Positions 42,591 to 62,524 of a stretch of DNA of 64,000 bases are shown here, piece after piece (positions within the stretch are counted from its first letter, which is position 1; the number at the start of each line of letters is the position of its first letter). Below the pieces are notes generated by a model that searched no databases, was not told the origin of the DNA, and saw only the letters and a program-made list of their open reading frames with translations. The position numbers and the translations under genes are program-made. This DNA comes from an uncultured Caldilinea sp. (GTDB lineage: Bacteria > Chloroflexota > Anaerolineae > Caldilineales > Caldilineaceae). The stretch spans positions 22,307 to 86,306 of the forward strand of contig NZ_CAKZMJ010000036.1 of NCBI RefSeq assembly GCF_937128415.1. The letters run 5' to 3'.

Positions 42591-45044
42591 GTGTCAAAGT
42601 TTACCCCCTTATTACACCGAAATGCACCGCGCTGGAGCGCACTGCTGCTGGCGTTGGCTTTGCTTTGGGCGCTGACGACGCTGATCAGCGCGCCCGCCGC
42701 CCACGCAGCGACCATCACCGTCTGCCCGTCCGGAGGCGACCACCCTACGATTCAGGCGGCCGTCAACAACGCCTCGCCTGGAGATGTCATCGCCATCTGC
42801 GCAGGCGTCTACAACGAGAGCGTCGACCTTAGCCTGATGGGGTCGGCCATCTCCGGCCCAATGGGCAACCTGACCCTTCAGGCGAGCGGGCCGGTCACGA
42901 TCGCGCCTGCCGCCGGCCCGGCCATCTGGATTAGCGCCCGCTTCGATGGAGACGTGACCTTAATCGACCTAGCGACGACCTCGCCCGACGCCAGCGCCAT
43001 CGACCTCTTTGCGGACACGCACGACGCCATTGAAGTCAACGGCGCGATCACGGTCGCCAACGTGGTCGCTTTCCAGCCCGCCGTCTCCGGCATCCTGTTG
43101 CAGGCGCAGCAGTCCATCTTCGTCACCGGGACGCAAGCCATCAACGCCGGCGCCAGCGGCGTCGAGCTGGCTACCGACGCCGCGATCACGGTGACCAACA
43201 GCGCGGCGATCGGCAACGGCGACGTCGGCTTCTGGATCAGCGATCGCACCTTCGAGGAGCGTTGCAGCCTGACGCCTGTGCTGTTGCAGGGCGTGTTTGT
43301 GCAACAGAACGCCTTCAACGGCGTGCAAATTGGACGTTTTGATGGCTCCCTGGCGGTGAGGATGGTGGACAGTCAACTGCTCTTCAACGGCGGCAACGGA
43401 ATGAATTACGTAGAGCCGCCTTTCTGCCCGCCGGTGGGACGCGTCGACATCGAAAACAGCGCAGCGATCGGCAACCTGGGCGAAGAGGGCGGCTTTTTCA
43501 TCGGCGAGCCGCCGTTCGCCCGCCTCCATCGCGTCACGGCAAGACAGAACGCCAACGCCGGCGTCGCGATCCTCCCCACCTTCAGCGGTGGTCACCAGTA
43601 CACTATCACCGGCTCGCTGATCCAGAGCAACACCGTCGGCGTGTTGTATGACGCGCGCACCCTCGAAGACCCGTACAGCTTCCCGAACACGCCGACGATC
43701 TTTGCGCAAAACGCCGTCTGCGAGAACCAGGAGGCGGGCATGGTCATGCTGGCCGATTCTTCCCTGTATACAGAGACGATTGCGGCGAAGGGGAGCTGGT
43801 GGGGCGCATTCAACGGGCCGACGCATCCCGCCAATCCTGCAGGGACGGGCGACAATGTGCGCGACGCAGCCACCTACGCCCCCGACCCTCCCAACGATCT
43901 CGAAGGCGGCTTCATCGACTTTGCACCGTGGATCGACCAAATCCACGTGAACGTCAGCCCAGGCCCGATTCAACCAGGCTTGCCTGTGACGATTCTTTTC
44001 CGACCGCAGGACAGCAGCGCAACCTGGCGATTGGCCGGCGGCCCCGGCTCGAACCTGGATGCGCCGCCGTTCACGCTTTCAGCCTCGAACGGGCAGCTTC
44101 AGGTGGGTGCAAGCCAGGGCGCCGTCGTACCAAGTTTTCTCAACGACGACGGCGAAATCGAAGCGATCTTTACGCCTGAACAACCCGGCGCAGCGACGGT
44201 GACCTTGCAGGGGCCCTGCAATCTCTCCATCATCCTTCCTTTTGAGGTGCAACAGACGCTTGCCATCGACAAAGCGCCGGCCTTCCAGTTCGTGCGCCTG
44301 GGCGAAGCGGCCACGTTCACGATCACCGTGGCGAACAGCGGCGCCATCACCCTGACCAACGCAGCGGTGACAGACGACCTGGCGCCTGCGTGCAGCGCCG
44401 CGCTGCCCAACCTGGCGCCCGGCGCATCCTACGCCTACACTTGCAGCGATGCGCCGGCCCTCAGCTACACCAACGTCGCCACTGTGACGGCGGAGACGCA
44501 GCCGACTATCGTCTCCCAGCAGGGAGACGACGCGGCCATGCAGGCGCAGGCGCTGCTCGCAGCAAGCAGCGCCGCCCAGGTGCAGGTCTTCAATCCCGGC
44601 CTGAGCGTGGTGAAAAGCGTGGGCCTCGATCCGGACGCCTGCGCAGCGCCTGGTGGACTGGTGACTGCGCCGGGGGCGCAGCTCTACTACTGTCTGACGC
44701 TCGTCAATACAGGGGATGTGACCTTTACAGCCCACACCATCGACGATCCTGCGCTGGGCGTCAACGGCTTTGTCCTCAATGCGCCGCTGGCGCCGGGCGC
44801 ATCCCTGGCGATCACGCGCAGCTTGCTGCCTGCGCTCGGCCCGGTCGTGCTGGAGGAAGCGCTCGTGAACACTGCGGTGGCGACCTCCACAGCCCTTCTC
44901 GGCGGCGGTGTGCTGCCGCAGGTCGAGGCGCGCGCTTCGGCCGCGGGTCAGGTGGAAACGACAACTGCGCCGACCGCGCTGCCGCCGGAGGAGGAGCCTG
45001 TGCTCGGCGTCAGCCGCATCTACCTGCCGACCGTCGCCCGGTGA
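42591..45044 (+). CDS. secreted parallel beta-helix protein with DUF11-type repeats
   Basis: This is an 817-residue exported protein with GTG start and AAGGAG 7 nt upstream. The signal peptide ends near ISAPAAHAATITV. Residues about 40-450 form a right-handed beta-helix of the pectate-lyase/NosD type (DHPTIQAAVNNASPGDVIAI, then many VxNSAAIGN turns). The rest holds two or more DUF11-like beta-sandwiches (AATFTITVANSGAITLTNAA, YYCLTLVNTGDVTFTAHTI). The C-terminus is GVSRIYLPTVAR. Probably a cell-surface or extracellular adhesive or matrix protein; no catalytic residues identified. Confidence 0.85.
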   Translation: MSKFTPLLHRNAPRWSALLLALALLWALTTLISAPAAHAATITVCPSGGDHPTIQAAVNNASPGDVIAICAGVYNESVDLSLMGSAISGPMGNLTLQASGPVTIAPAAGPAIWISARFDGDVTLIDLATTSPDASAIDLFADTHDAIEVNGAITVANVVAFQPAVSGILLQAQQSIFVTGTQAINAGASGVELATDAAITVTNSAAIGNGDVGFWISDRTFEERCSLTPVLLQGVFVQQNAFNGVQIGRFDGSLAVRMVDSQLLFNGGNGMNYVEPPFCPPVGRVDIENSAAIGNLGEEGGFFIGEPPFARLHRVTARQNANAGVAILPTFSGGHQYTITGSLIQSNTVGVLYDARTLEDPYSFPNTPTIFAQNAVCENQEAGMVMLADSSLYTETIAAKGSWWGAFNGPTHPANPAGTGDNVRDAATYAPDPPNDLEGGFIDFAPWIDQIHVNVSPGPIQPGLPVTILFRPQDSSATWRLAGGPGSNLDAPPFTLSASNGQLQVGASQGAVVPSFLNDDGEIEAIFTPEQPGAATVTLQGPCNLSIILPFEVQQTLAIDKAPAFQFVRLGEAATFTITVANSGAITLTNAAVTDDLAPACSAALPNLAPGASYAYTCSDAPALSYTNVATVTAETQPTIVSQQGDDAAMQAQALLAASSAAQVQVFNPGLSVVKSVGLDPDACAAPGGLVTAPGAQLYYCLTLVNTGDVTFTAHTIDDPALGVNGFVLNAPLAPGASLAITRSLLPALGPVVLEEALVNTAVATSTALLGGGVLPQVEARASAAGQVETTTAPTALPPEEEPVLGVSRIYLPTVAR

Positions 45045-45048
45045 TCGC

Positions 45049-46368
<1,320 letters not shown>

Positions 46369-46571
46369 CGGGCGAGTTTGTGGGCGGAGCAGAGCTCCGC
46401 AAGGCGCTGAAGCCGAACGCATCATGCGGCCAGAATACCAGACAGTCCGTCCATCGAACAAACCCGCGCACTTTAAGGATTCCTTACCGAAATGTTTAGA
46501 CCTGTATAACACTCGGATGGAGCCCGCCGGCATCGGCTTCGGCGCAAATCGCACCTGAGGACAAAATCAGA

Positions 46572-46600
46572 TTGCCACAATCGCCAATTATGCTTATGCT
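46572..46600 (+). promoter_or_regulatory. promoter of the cysteine-synthase-like gene
   Basis: TTGCCA (46572-46577), a 17-bp spacer and TATGCT (46595-46600) lie 60 bp upstream of the ATG. A RBS-like AAGGAG follows at about 46646. Confidence 0.55.
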
Positions 46601-46660
46601 TGGAAGCGCTGAGTCGATCATTTCGATCAAAAATAAGAAGGTTGCAAAGGAGAACGACCC

Positions 46661-48040
<1,380 letters not shown>

Positions 48041-48081
48041 GTGCGCGAAGAGATCGTTATTTCGATAAAAAGGAGCCATCT

Positions 48082-48798
<717 letters not shown>

Positions 48799-48827
48799 CG
48801 TCCAGGCGCATCAACGTTGTGATCCCT

Positions 48828-49430
48828 ATGCACTTCGCCATTCGTCCATATCACCCCAGCGACTTCTGCGCGCTCTATCGCATCTGCCTGCAAACCGGCG
48901 ACAGCGGGAAGGACGCCACCCGCCTTTTCCGCGATCCCGAGCTGCTAGGGCACATCTACGTCGGCCCCTACGCTGTGGCCGAGCCTGATCTTTGTTTTAT
49001 GTTGACGGCGGACGGCGCGCCCTGCGGCTATGTGTTGGGCACGCGCGATTCGCACACCTTCGCCGATTGGTGCGAACGCGAGTGGTTTCCGGTGTTGCGC
49101 ACCCGCTACCCACTGCCTGCAGCAGACGACCACTCCCCTGACGCCGAGGCGATCCGCGGCATTCATCACGGCTATCGGCCAGAGCCAGCCCTGCAAGATT
49201 ATCCGGCGCATCTGCACATCGACCTTTTGCCGCATGCCCAAGGCCAGGGATGGGGGCGCCGCATGATCGAGACGTTCCTCGAGCGCTTGCAGACGTTGGG
49301 CGTCCCAGCCGTTCACCTTGGGGTGGGTCGGCGCAACACGCGCGCCATTCACTTCTACGAGCGTGTTGGCTTTCAGCGCGTCTTTGAAGGGGATGGATGG
49401 ATCGGCTATGGCATGAAGCTCGAGGACTAA
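48828..49430 (+). CDS. GNAT-family N-acetyltransferase
   Basis: This is a 200-residue acetyltransferase starting MHFAIRPYHPSDFCALYRIC. The acetyl-CoA motif A is HIDLLPHAQGQGWGRRMIE, followed by motif B NTRAIHFYERVGFQRV. It resembles the O-GlcNAcase-linked and bacterial GNATs with a middle insertion (FADWCEREWFPVLR). A GTG at 48819 is also in frame. It converges on and overlaps the CGNR gene stop by 4 bp. Substrate unknown. Confidence 0.85.
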   Translation: MHFAIRPYHPSDFCALYRICLQTGDSGKDATRLFRDPELLGHIYVGPYAVAEPDLCFMLTADGAPCGYVLGTRDSHTFADWCEREWFPVLRTRYPLPAADDHSPDAEAIRGIHHGYRPEPALQDYPAHLHIDLLPHAQGQGWGRRMIETFLERLQTLGVPAVHLGVGRRNTRAIHFYERVGFQRVFEGDGWIGYGMKLED

Positions 49431-50059
49431 ACGCTCGCTTCCATTTTGTGCTTGCGTCGATAACGGCGCACTTTCGCCACATTGCCACAGTCGCGCATGT
49501 CGCACCAGCGGCGGCTATGGTTTTTGCTGCGGTCGATGAAAAGCCAGCCGCAATGCTCGCCATCGCAAATGCGCACGCGCTCTAGCTCGCCGCCGGTCAA
49601 CAGTTCCGCCGCAGAGTGCACGACAGGCCACAGGATCCGATCAAGACGCCCGGGGGATTCATCCCACTTCCAGATGTAGTACGGCGCGCCTGGCTCCAAA
49701 CGAAGATGAGCATAGGTGGCGGCGACAGCCTCGTTCAAATACGTCAGATCGGCTGGCTCCGGCGCTGCGCCTTCGATGACGCGCAGAAAAATCCGAAACA
49801 GCGTCTCTCGCAGGTGAAGCGCCTGGCGAAGAGCTTCCTCAGCTTCGGCCGGTCGTTGCGCCGCCTCTCTCCGCAACGCCTCGATGCCTTCCTTCGGCAA
49901 GGCGCCCACCACCTCACCCCAGGTCAGCAGCTCTTCATACGTATGTAAACGTTCGTTTGGAGAGCCGGTGTCGCGAGCGCTGGCGGTGTTGGTGAAATCC
50001 AGACAAAGCGATCCCCCGACAGCTTTGAAATCCCCATGCACTTCATGCTGGCCTTCCAT
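49427..50059 (-). CDS. CGNR zinc-finger / ABATE-domain putative transcriptional regulator
   Basis: This 210-residue protein starts MEGQHEVHGDFKAVGGSLCL, with the ABATE N-terminal domain (LCLDFTNTASARD, ERLHTYEELLTWGEVVGAL). A C-terminal CGNR zinc finger (RICDGEHCGWLFIDRSKNHS, RRWCDMRDCGNVAKVRRYR) holds four Cys for zinc. AGGAGG lies 9 nt before the ATG. A longer open frame upstream has no coding character. Members are presumed DNA-binding regulators. It faces two small membrane-protein genes across an array of TGTAAC motifs, which makes autoregulation plausible. Confidence 0.85.
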   Translation of the reverse strand: MEGQHEVHGDFKAVGGSLCLDFTNTASARDTGSPNERLHTYEELLTWGEVVGALPKEGIEALRREAAQRPAEAEEALRQALHLRETLFRIFLRVIEGAAPEPADLTYLNEAVAATYAHLRLEPGAPYYIWKWDESPGRLDRILWPVVHSAAELLTGGELERVRICDGEHCGWLFIDRSKNHSRRWCDMRDCGNVAKVRRYRRKHKMEASV

Positions 50060-50199
50060 TCGTACATTTCCTCCTCGTCTTGATCTGTCTGTTTGATCTG
50101 TCTGTATGGCGTCCCTATCAACGGAACTGCTTCGCAAATTCTCGATCGAAATCGCGGCTCCCACTCTCGAATCGTGGAGATTGCGGATAGCGCAGACAA

Positions 50200-50306
50200 A
50201 CTCATTGCAACTATCAATACTCATTGTAACTATCAATTTGCATATTGACAAGTTACAAAATACATGATACCATGTAACCATCTAAAATTAATTTTATAGT
50301 TACATG
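50200..50306. promoter_or_regulatory. promoter with array of five TGTAAC-type sites between CGNR and small membrane-protein genes
   Basis: Sites: TGCAAC 50206-50211, TGTAAC 50225-50230, GTTACA 50252-50257, TGTAAC 50273-50278, GTTACA 50299-50304. The first two belong to a 19-bp tandem repeat (50200-50218, 50219-50237). CATGTAAC (50271-50278) and GTTACATG (50299-50306) are a perfect inverted pair. On the plus strand TTGACA (50245-50250), a 17-bp spacer and TACCAT (50268-50273) form a promoter embedded in the array, reading toward 50343. Confidence 0.75.
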
Positions 50307-50342
50307 TTGCCGCACTGGCTACAGGGAAAAAGGGGGAAAGCG

Positions 50343-50585
50343 ATGTGGAATCATCCGGGGTGGGAGTGGGAGATGCAGAAGGAACGGCACAATGAATTGC
50401 TGCGCGCTGCTGAGCAAGCCAGGCTGATTCGGCAGCTTCGGCAAACTGCTCCAAAAGAGGGTGCACGCGTTTCCGTGGTTTTATTCGTCTTGGCGCTGCT
50501 GGGCAAGGTGCTCGTTCGCATTGGAAGCTGGCTCGAAAGCCAAGGAACGCCGTTGGCGGAAGAGATGGAGCAGACATGCAATTGA
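50343..50585 (+). CDS. small single-pass membrane protein, unknown function
   Basis: This is an 80-residue protein starting MWNHPGWEWEMQKERHNELL after GGGGGAAAG. The N-terminal half is a charged, probably coiled helix; the middle (VSVVLFVLALLGKVLVRIG) is one membrane span. ATG at 50304 is upstream in frame but lies in the operator region. The stop overlaps the next small gene by 10 bp. I do not recognise a family. Confidence 0.6.
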   Translation: MWNHPGWEWEMQKERHNELLRAAEQARLIRQLRQTAPKEGARVSVVLFVLALLGKVLVRIGSWLESQGTPLAEEMEQTCN

Positions 50586-50797
50586 GAGAGGCCGTAAGAT
50601 GGTCGAACGTTGCAGAAGATTTAGAAGAGGCCGAGGAAAAATGGGAGGGTGAAATGGTCGAGATTCTCGCCGCGGCGATAACGGTGTTGGCGTTTGAATT
50701 GCTCGTATGGTTCTACGCCGTAGACAGCACGGATGGATTCGACAGCCTGGAATGGGAGCGTCGACGGAGATGGCGACAGAGGGAGTTTGATCAGTAG
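50576..50797 (+). CDS. small acidic membrane protein, unknown function
   Basis: This 73-residue protein has an acidic N-terminal helix (VAEDLEEAEEKWEGEM), one membrane span (VEILAAAITVLAFELLVWFY) and a basic/acidic tail (EWERRRRWRQREFDQ). It starts inside the end of the previous small gene, in another frame, suggesting coupled translation. No family recognised; coding status rests on this arrangement and the shared promoter. Confidence 0.5.
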   Translation: MQLREAVRWSNVAEDLEEAEEKWEGEMVEILAAAITVLAFELLVWFYAVDSTDGFDSLEWERRRRWRQREFDQ

Positions 50798-50889
50798 ACT
50801 GGAAGCAGCCCACCTTCCTGTGACGCTCCCTGCGGCGGTTGCCGAAGAGCTGAGCGCAATTCCAAGAAGCCTTTCCCTTGCCTTGGGAG

Positions 50890-51831
50890 CTACCGTCTCG
50901 GCAACCGCAGATTGACTCGCCCCAGTCGCTGCACAGCCAGCAGCGCGCTGATGAGAATCAACCCGCCGCCAAGCCATTGCCAGAGCGTCAGCCGCTCCTG
51001 CAAGAAAAGAACCGACCAGGTCACGCTGAGCAAGGTCTCCACCGGCCCCAGCAACGACACCTGCGCGCCCCCGATGGCGCCGACTGCGGCAAAGAAGGCG
51101 AGACGCGCAATGTACGTGCTGACGATCGCCAGAGCGATGACGGCCAGCCAACCGCCCATCGACGGGGCGCTCCATGTCGCCCCGCGCAGCAGCCACCACC
51201 CCACCACGCACGCAGTCATCCACGCCGTGACATAGAAGGCCACCGTGCGCGTCGGGTAGGGCGCCAGCGTCCATTGCGTCAACGCCATCTGTAAAGAGAA
51301 CAGAAAGGTCGCCAGCAGCGCCAGCGCAACGCCGACCCAGTTGACCTCCCCGCTCGGGCCGACCAGCAGATAGACGCCGCTCAACGCCAGGCCGAGACGC
51401 ACCAGATGGCGTTGCGTCAGCTGCTCCCCGCGCAGCGCCAGCAGGCTCAGCACCATGGGCGGGCTCAGCGCCAGGATCATCGAGGCCAGCGACGCCTCCA
51501 GCAGGCCAAGCGCCACAAAAAAGAGCACCATGCCCGCGGCATTAACCGCCCCGACCAGCGCGCAGGCGGCCATGCCGCGCGGCGACAACCTCAACTTTCG
51601 CCAATCCAGCGCTCCCAGGGTGATCCCCAACAGGGCGGACGCTAAAATCATACGCGCCACGAGCAGCGCCACCGGATCGAAGCCATCGACGATGGCGTAA
51701 CGCACCAGCGGCGGCGCCATGCTGAACGAAATTGTGGCGAAGATCGCCAACACCCAGCCGGTGTGAGCACGCCACCCCGCCTGCGCCCATTCGTGGAGAC
51801 GGGCGCGCAGCCCGATGTGCGTTGAAGACAT
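50890..51831 (-). CDS. EamA/DMT-family transporter
   Basis: This is a 313-residue drug/metabolite transporter with about ten membrane spans in two EamA halves (each ending near a conserved PP or GP kink: ILALSPPMVLSLLALRGEQ and LGPVETLLSVTWSVLFLQER). Start at ATG 51831; the open frame runs further upstream without coding character. It is divergent from the M19 dipeptidase. Such exporters move amino acids, nucleosides or metabolites; substrate unknown. Confidence 0.85.
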   Translation of the reverse strand: MSSTHIGLRARLHEWAQAGWRAHTGWVLAIFATISFSMAPPLVRYAIVDGFDPVALLVARMILASALLGITLGALDWRKLRLSPRGMAACALVGAVNAAGMVLFFVALGLLEASLASMILALSPPMVLSLLALRGEQLTQRHLVRLGLALSGVYLLVGPSGEVNWVGVALALLATFLFSLQMALTQWTLAPYPTRTVAFYVTAWMTACVVGWWLLRGATWSAPSMGGWLAVIALAIVSTYIARLAFFAAVGAIGGAQVSLLGPVETLLSVTWSVLFLQERLTLWQWLGGGLILISALLAVQRLGRVNLRLPRR

Positions 51832-51960
51832 GATGAGGCTCGCTTCTCTGTGAAGTGAAGTTTGAAACAGCACCCAGATTGTACTATGCTCTGTTCGATT
51901 GCATACAATTGTCTCCCACGTCACGCTGGAGACGCGACCTCAACACAGAAAGGCGTCGCC

Positions 51961-52992
51961 ATGGCATCTGCACGACCAACTTCCGATCATCTTCCAGGGC
52001 TTGTCGATATGCACTTCGATCTGCCGCTGGCGCTCTATGACCGCCGCGCCCAGCGCGGCCTGCTGCGAGATGAGTTCGTCCCCGAGCTGCGCGCCGGCGG
52101 CGTCGAGCTAATCGGCGCAGCGCTGTACATCGAGGAGAAATACCTGCCGGAAATGGCGCTGCGCGTGGCGTTGGATCAGGCGGCCCGGCTGCTCGAGGAG
52201 ATCGAGCTTGCCGGCCAGGACGTAACCTTGTGTCGCAGCTACGCCGACATCGAAGGCGCCCGACGAGAAGGCAAGATCGGCGTCTTGCTCACCATGGAGG
52301 GCGTCGAGCCGCTGGGAACAGACCTGTATCTGTTGCGCGTCTTCTACGAGCTAGGGGTGCGCAGCGTCGGCCTGACGCACGCTCGACGCAACGCCGCAGG
52401 CGACGGCGGCGTCTTCGCGTCGGCAGGCTCCTCGCCTGCGGGCCTCAGCCCTTTTGGGAAGGCTTTGTTGAAGGAGTGTCAGCGGCTGGGCATCGTGATC
52501 GATCTGGCCCATCTCAACCCGGCGGGCGTCGACGACGCGCTGGCGCTGACCGATGGACCGGTGATTATTTCTCACACCAACCCACGGCGCTTTCACGACA
52601 TCGAACGCAACACCGGCGATGCGCATATTCGCGCCGTCGGCGCACGCGGGGGCGTCGTTGGGATCAACGCCGTTCTGCTGAGCGCCGAAAAAGAGAAGGC
52701 GACGCTCGACCACTACATCGACCATATCGCCTATGTCGCCGACCTGGCGGGCATTGACGCAGTCGGCGTCGGCTTCGACTTTATTGAGTTCCTCTTCCGC
52801 TACTGGACGCCGGAGCAGCAGGCCGCTCTCGCCGCCAGCATGATTGAAGCGCACCAGCCGCCTGGGCTCACCAATCACAGCCACGCCTCCAATTTGCGAC
52901 GGCGAATGCGGGAACGCGGTTTTCGCGCAGACGAGATCGAAAAGGTGCTGCGAGGCAACTGGCTGCGCGTGCTGCAGCAAGTGATCGGATGA
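51961..52992 (+). CDS. membrane dipeptidase (peptidase M19) family
   Basis: This is a 343-residue amidohydrolase-fold enzyme. Zinc ligands: HxD in VDMHFDLPLAL, Glu in LTMEGVEPLG, His in VIDLAHLNPAGVD and His in VIISHTNPRRFH. The C-terminal region ends NWLRVLQQVIG, typical of the family. The ATG at 51961 has GAAAGGCG upstream. It cleaves dipeptides, often with D-residues. It is cytoplasmic here since no signal peptide is visible. It converges with the Nudix gene, separated by 1 bp. Confidence 0.9.
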   Translation: MASARPTSDHLPGLVDMHFDLPLALYDRRAQRGLLRDEFVPELRAGGVELIGAALYIEEKYLPEMALRVALDQAARLLEEIELAGQDVTLCRSYADIEGARREGKIGVLLTMEGVEPLGTDLYLLRVFYELGVRSVGLTHARRNAAGDGGVFASAGSSPAGLSPFGKALLKECQRLGIVIDLAHLNPAGVDDALALTDGPVIISHTNPRRFHDIERNTGDAHIRAVGARGGVVGINAVLLSAEKEKATLDHYIDHIAYVADLAGIDAVGVGFDFIEFLFRYWTPEQQAALAASMIEAHQPPGLTNHSHASNLRRRMRERGFRADEIEKVLRGNWLRVLQQVIG

Positions 52993-52993
52993 T

Positions 52994-53632
52994 TCACAGA
53001 TCGAGATGAGCCGACGCCTCTCCTCGCCACACTTTGAAGGCGTGCGGGATGCGCGTGACATGGCCCGGGTCGAGATCGGTCGGCAGCTCCGCTTCCCGGA
53101 ACCAACCGACGCCCAGCACCTCATGCGCGTGAGAGGCGGGCGCTTTCGGCTGCGTCGGAAGCGGGCGGCAGAGGACGACGAAATGGTACATATGATGTCG
53201 CGTCATACTGCCGCACAATCGCGAATCCCAGACGCCCGCCAACGCCACCGGTTCGCTCGCCACGCCGCTCTCTTCGAGCGCCTCGCGCGCTGCACCTTGC
53301 GCCGGCGTCTCGCCCACCTCGAGCGCGCCGCCGGGCAGCGCCCACAGCCCGTTGTCGGCGCGACGGATAAGGAGCAGCCGACCCTCCGCGTCGATGATGG
53401 CGGCGTCGGCGGTGCAGAAGGGCGTCACATGGGAGAAGACGCCGGCGCGCAACGGCTCCAACGCCTCCGGCGCCTGCCCGCCGGCATACGCCTGCATCTC
53501 CATCGCCAGCGTCTGCAAGGCGTGGTAGCGCTCCTGGTCATAGAGGGTCGGCGCAAAACGCAGGCCGGATGCAGCCATGTGCCGCAATGCGTCCGCCCAC
53601 AGTGCAATCTGTTGCGCCGGTGAGAGGGTCAT
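52994..53632 (-). CDS. Nudix hydrolase with N-terminal NUDIX_N-like domain
   Basis: This 212-residue protein has an N-terminal helical domain (IALWADALRHMAASGLRFA, then YDQERYHALQTLAMEM), as in the ADP-ribose/ADP-sugar hydrolases of the YjhB type. The Nudix box follows: GGALEVGETPAQGAAREALEESG split as G-x5-E-x7-REALEESG, fully conserved. The ATG overlaps the trpA stop by 4 bp, an unusual partner for tryptophan genes. Confidence 0.9.
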   Translation of the reverse strand: MTLSPAQQIALWADALRHMAASGLRFAPTLYDQERYHALQTLAMEMQAYAGGQAPEALEPLRAGVFSHVTPFCTADAAIIDAEGRLLLIRRADNGLWALPGGALEVGETPAQGAAREALEESGVASEPVALAGVWDSRLCGSMTRHHMYHFVVLCRPLPTQPKAPASHAHEVLGVGWFREAELPTDLDPGHVTRIPHAFKVWRGEASAHLDL

Positions 53633-54443
53633 GACGCTCCGTTCGTTCGAGGATGATGGGCGCCGTGCGCCAGCTCGCGGCCCAGCGCAGCCACGCGCGC
53701 CAGGCCATCCTCGCCGCCGGCGGCCTTGACGAGCGCCGACCCGACGATGACCCCTTCGGCGATGCGGGCAACCGCCGCCGCCTGCGCGCCGTTGGCGATG
53801 CCGAAGCCGACGGCGAGAGGCAGGTCGGTGTGACGACGCACGCGCGCCACAAACTCGGCCAGGTCCGGCGGCAGCTCGCTGCGCGCGCCGGTGATGCCGG
53901 TCACGCTGACCAGGTAGATGAAGCCGGTGCAGTGGGAAGCTACGTAGCGGATGCGCTCCTCGGTGCTGGTCGGCGCCAGCAGGTAGACCGTCGCCAGGCC
54001 GGCCTGACGGCAGGCGGCCTCCAGCTCTCCCGCTTCCTCAGGCGGCAGGTCGGGCACGATCAGGCCGTCGACGCCGGCGGTGGCCGCGTCCTCCACAAAA
54101 CGCTCCACGCCATAGGCGAAGATCGGGTTGTAGTAGCTCATGGCGCAGAAGGGCTGATCCACCCCCATGGCGCGCAGCTCGCGCACCATGGCCAGACAGT
54201 CCTTGACCGTGGTTCCCTGCATCAGCGCCGTATAGGTGGCGGTTTGGATCGTCGGCCCGTCGGCGAGCGGGTCGCTGTGCGGAATGCCGATCTCGAAGAG
54301 GTCGGCGCCGATTTCGCTCAGGGTGCGAATGATGTGCAACGTTTTCTGTCGATCCGGATAGCCCATCGCATGATAGGGCATAAAGGCGGCGCGGCCTTCC
54401 GCCCGACAACGACGAAAGACCGCTTCAATGCGTTCAAGGCCGG

Positions 54444-54447
<4 letters not shown>
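53629..54447 (-). CDS. trpA: tryptophan synthase alpha chain
   Basis: This is a 272-residue TIM-barrel. Catalytic Glu is in LFEIGIPHSDPLADGPTIQ, with Asp in the same loop, and the catalytic loop ends FIYLVSVTGITGARSELP. It cleaves indole-3-glycerol phosphate to indole and glyceraldehyde-3-phosphate and passes indole to TrpB. It overlaps trpB by 4 bp upstream and the Nudix gene by 4 bp downstream. Confidence 0.95.
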
Positions 54448-55691
<1,244 letters not shown>

Positions 55692-56014
55692 TGAATTCAC
55701 TCCGCTCGCGGTGATGGTGTGATCTTGCCTTTCGGCTATGAAAGTTCCCTGCATGCCCGCATGGGCGAAAATAGGCGATTGTTTCCTTGCTTATACACTG
55801 CTAGTATACTCAAAGTCGAATGGAAGTCACAGGGAGTAAACAGACAATTGTCGGAAACTTCCGCGGCCATCCACAAATCATAATCATCGTTAACAACGTT
55901 TTTACAAGGCCGAGGTAAGTTTGTTTCAGCAGCGTTGGAGGAAGGGCTCTTGTGAAAGGTTGTCAGCAGCGTAACGTCTATGAATAGCGCTTTGGAAGTG
56001 GCACTGGAGGAATC
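55692..56014. other. divergent intergenic region between trpB and the dual-protease gene
   Basis: This 323-bp gap is AT-rich around 55780-55920. Possible -10 boxes are visible (TATACT at 55804 on plus; TATAC near it on minus) but no pair with a confident -35. GGAGG for the protease ATG is at its right end. No gene, leader peptide or attenuator hairpin was recognised. Confidence 0.4.
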
Positions 56015-61330
<5,316 letters not shown>

Positions 61331-61337
61331 GCGACGC

Positions 61338-61392
61338 AAACGAGCGCCTTCTCTCGTTGGGCTGCACGCCGGGAGAAGGCGCTCGTTCTTTC
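61338..61392. terminator. bidirectional terminator between the protease and DUF72 genes
   Basis: AACGAGCGCCTTCTC (61338-61352) pairs perfectly over 15 bp with GAGAAGGCGCTCGTT (61372-61386), followed by CTTTCT on the plus strand. It lies in the 129-bp convergent gap, 7 bp after the protease stop codon. Confidence 0.85.
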
Positions 61393-61459
61393 TGTCTCGT
61401 CCTTCATCTTCCTTGCTCTTCGCCTTTTTCGTCCTCCAGCCGGGGACGACACGCGCCGG

Positions 61460-62335
<876 letters not shown>

Positions 62336-62403
62336 ATCCACAATCTACGATCTCTCGTCGTCATACACAAATCGTCGCCAGCACTTTTTGTGCAAAACGC
62401 ACA

Positions 62404-62433
62404 TTGCACGGTTGCCGCCTCCCGCCTTATGAT
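62404..62433 (+). promoter_or_regulatory. promoter of the ammonium transporter gene
   Basis: TTGCAC (62404-62409), an 18-bp spacer and TATGAT (62428-62433) lie about 90 bp upstream of the ATG at 62525. RBS GGGAG is at 62511. Confidence 0.6.
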
Positions 62434-62524
62434 TCAAAAGCGGTTATACGCAACGGCGCATCCGGCAATGGGGCATCTTGAAAAACCTTTCACCATCATT
62501 TTGTTGTCATGGGAGTTTGTGTCA

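Noticed and set aside
50829..50911. terminator between the small membrane genes and the EamA gene
   Set aside because: An inverted repeat (GGTTGCCGA / TCGGCAACC) exists, but the arms are about 60 bp apart, one lies within the EamA coding end, and no T run follows.
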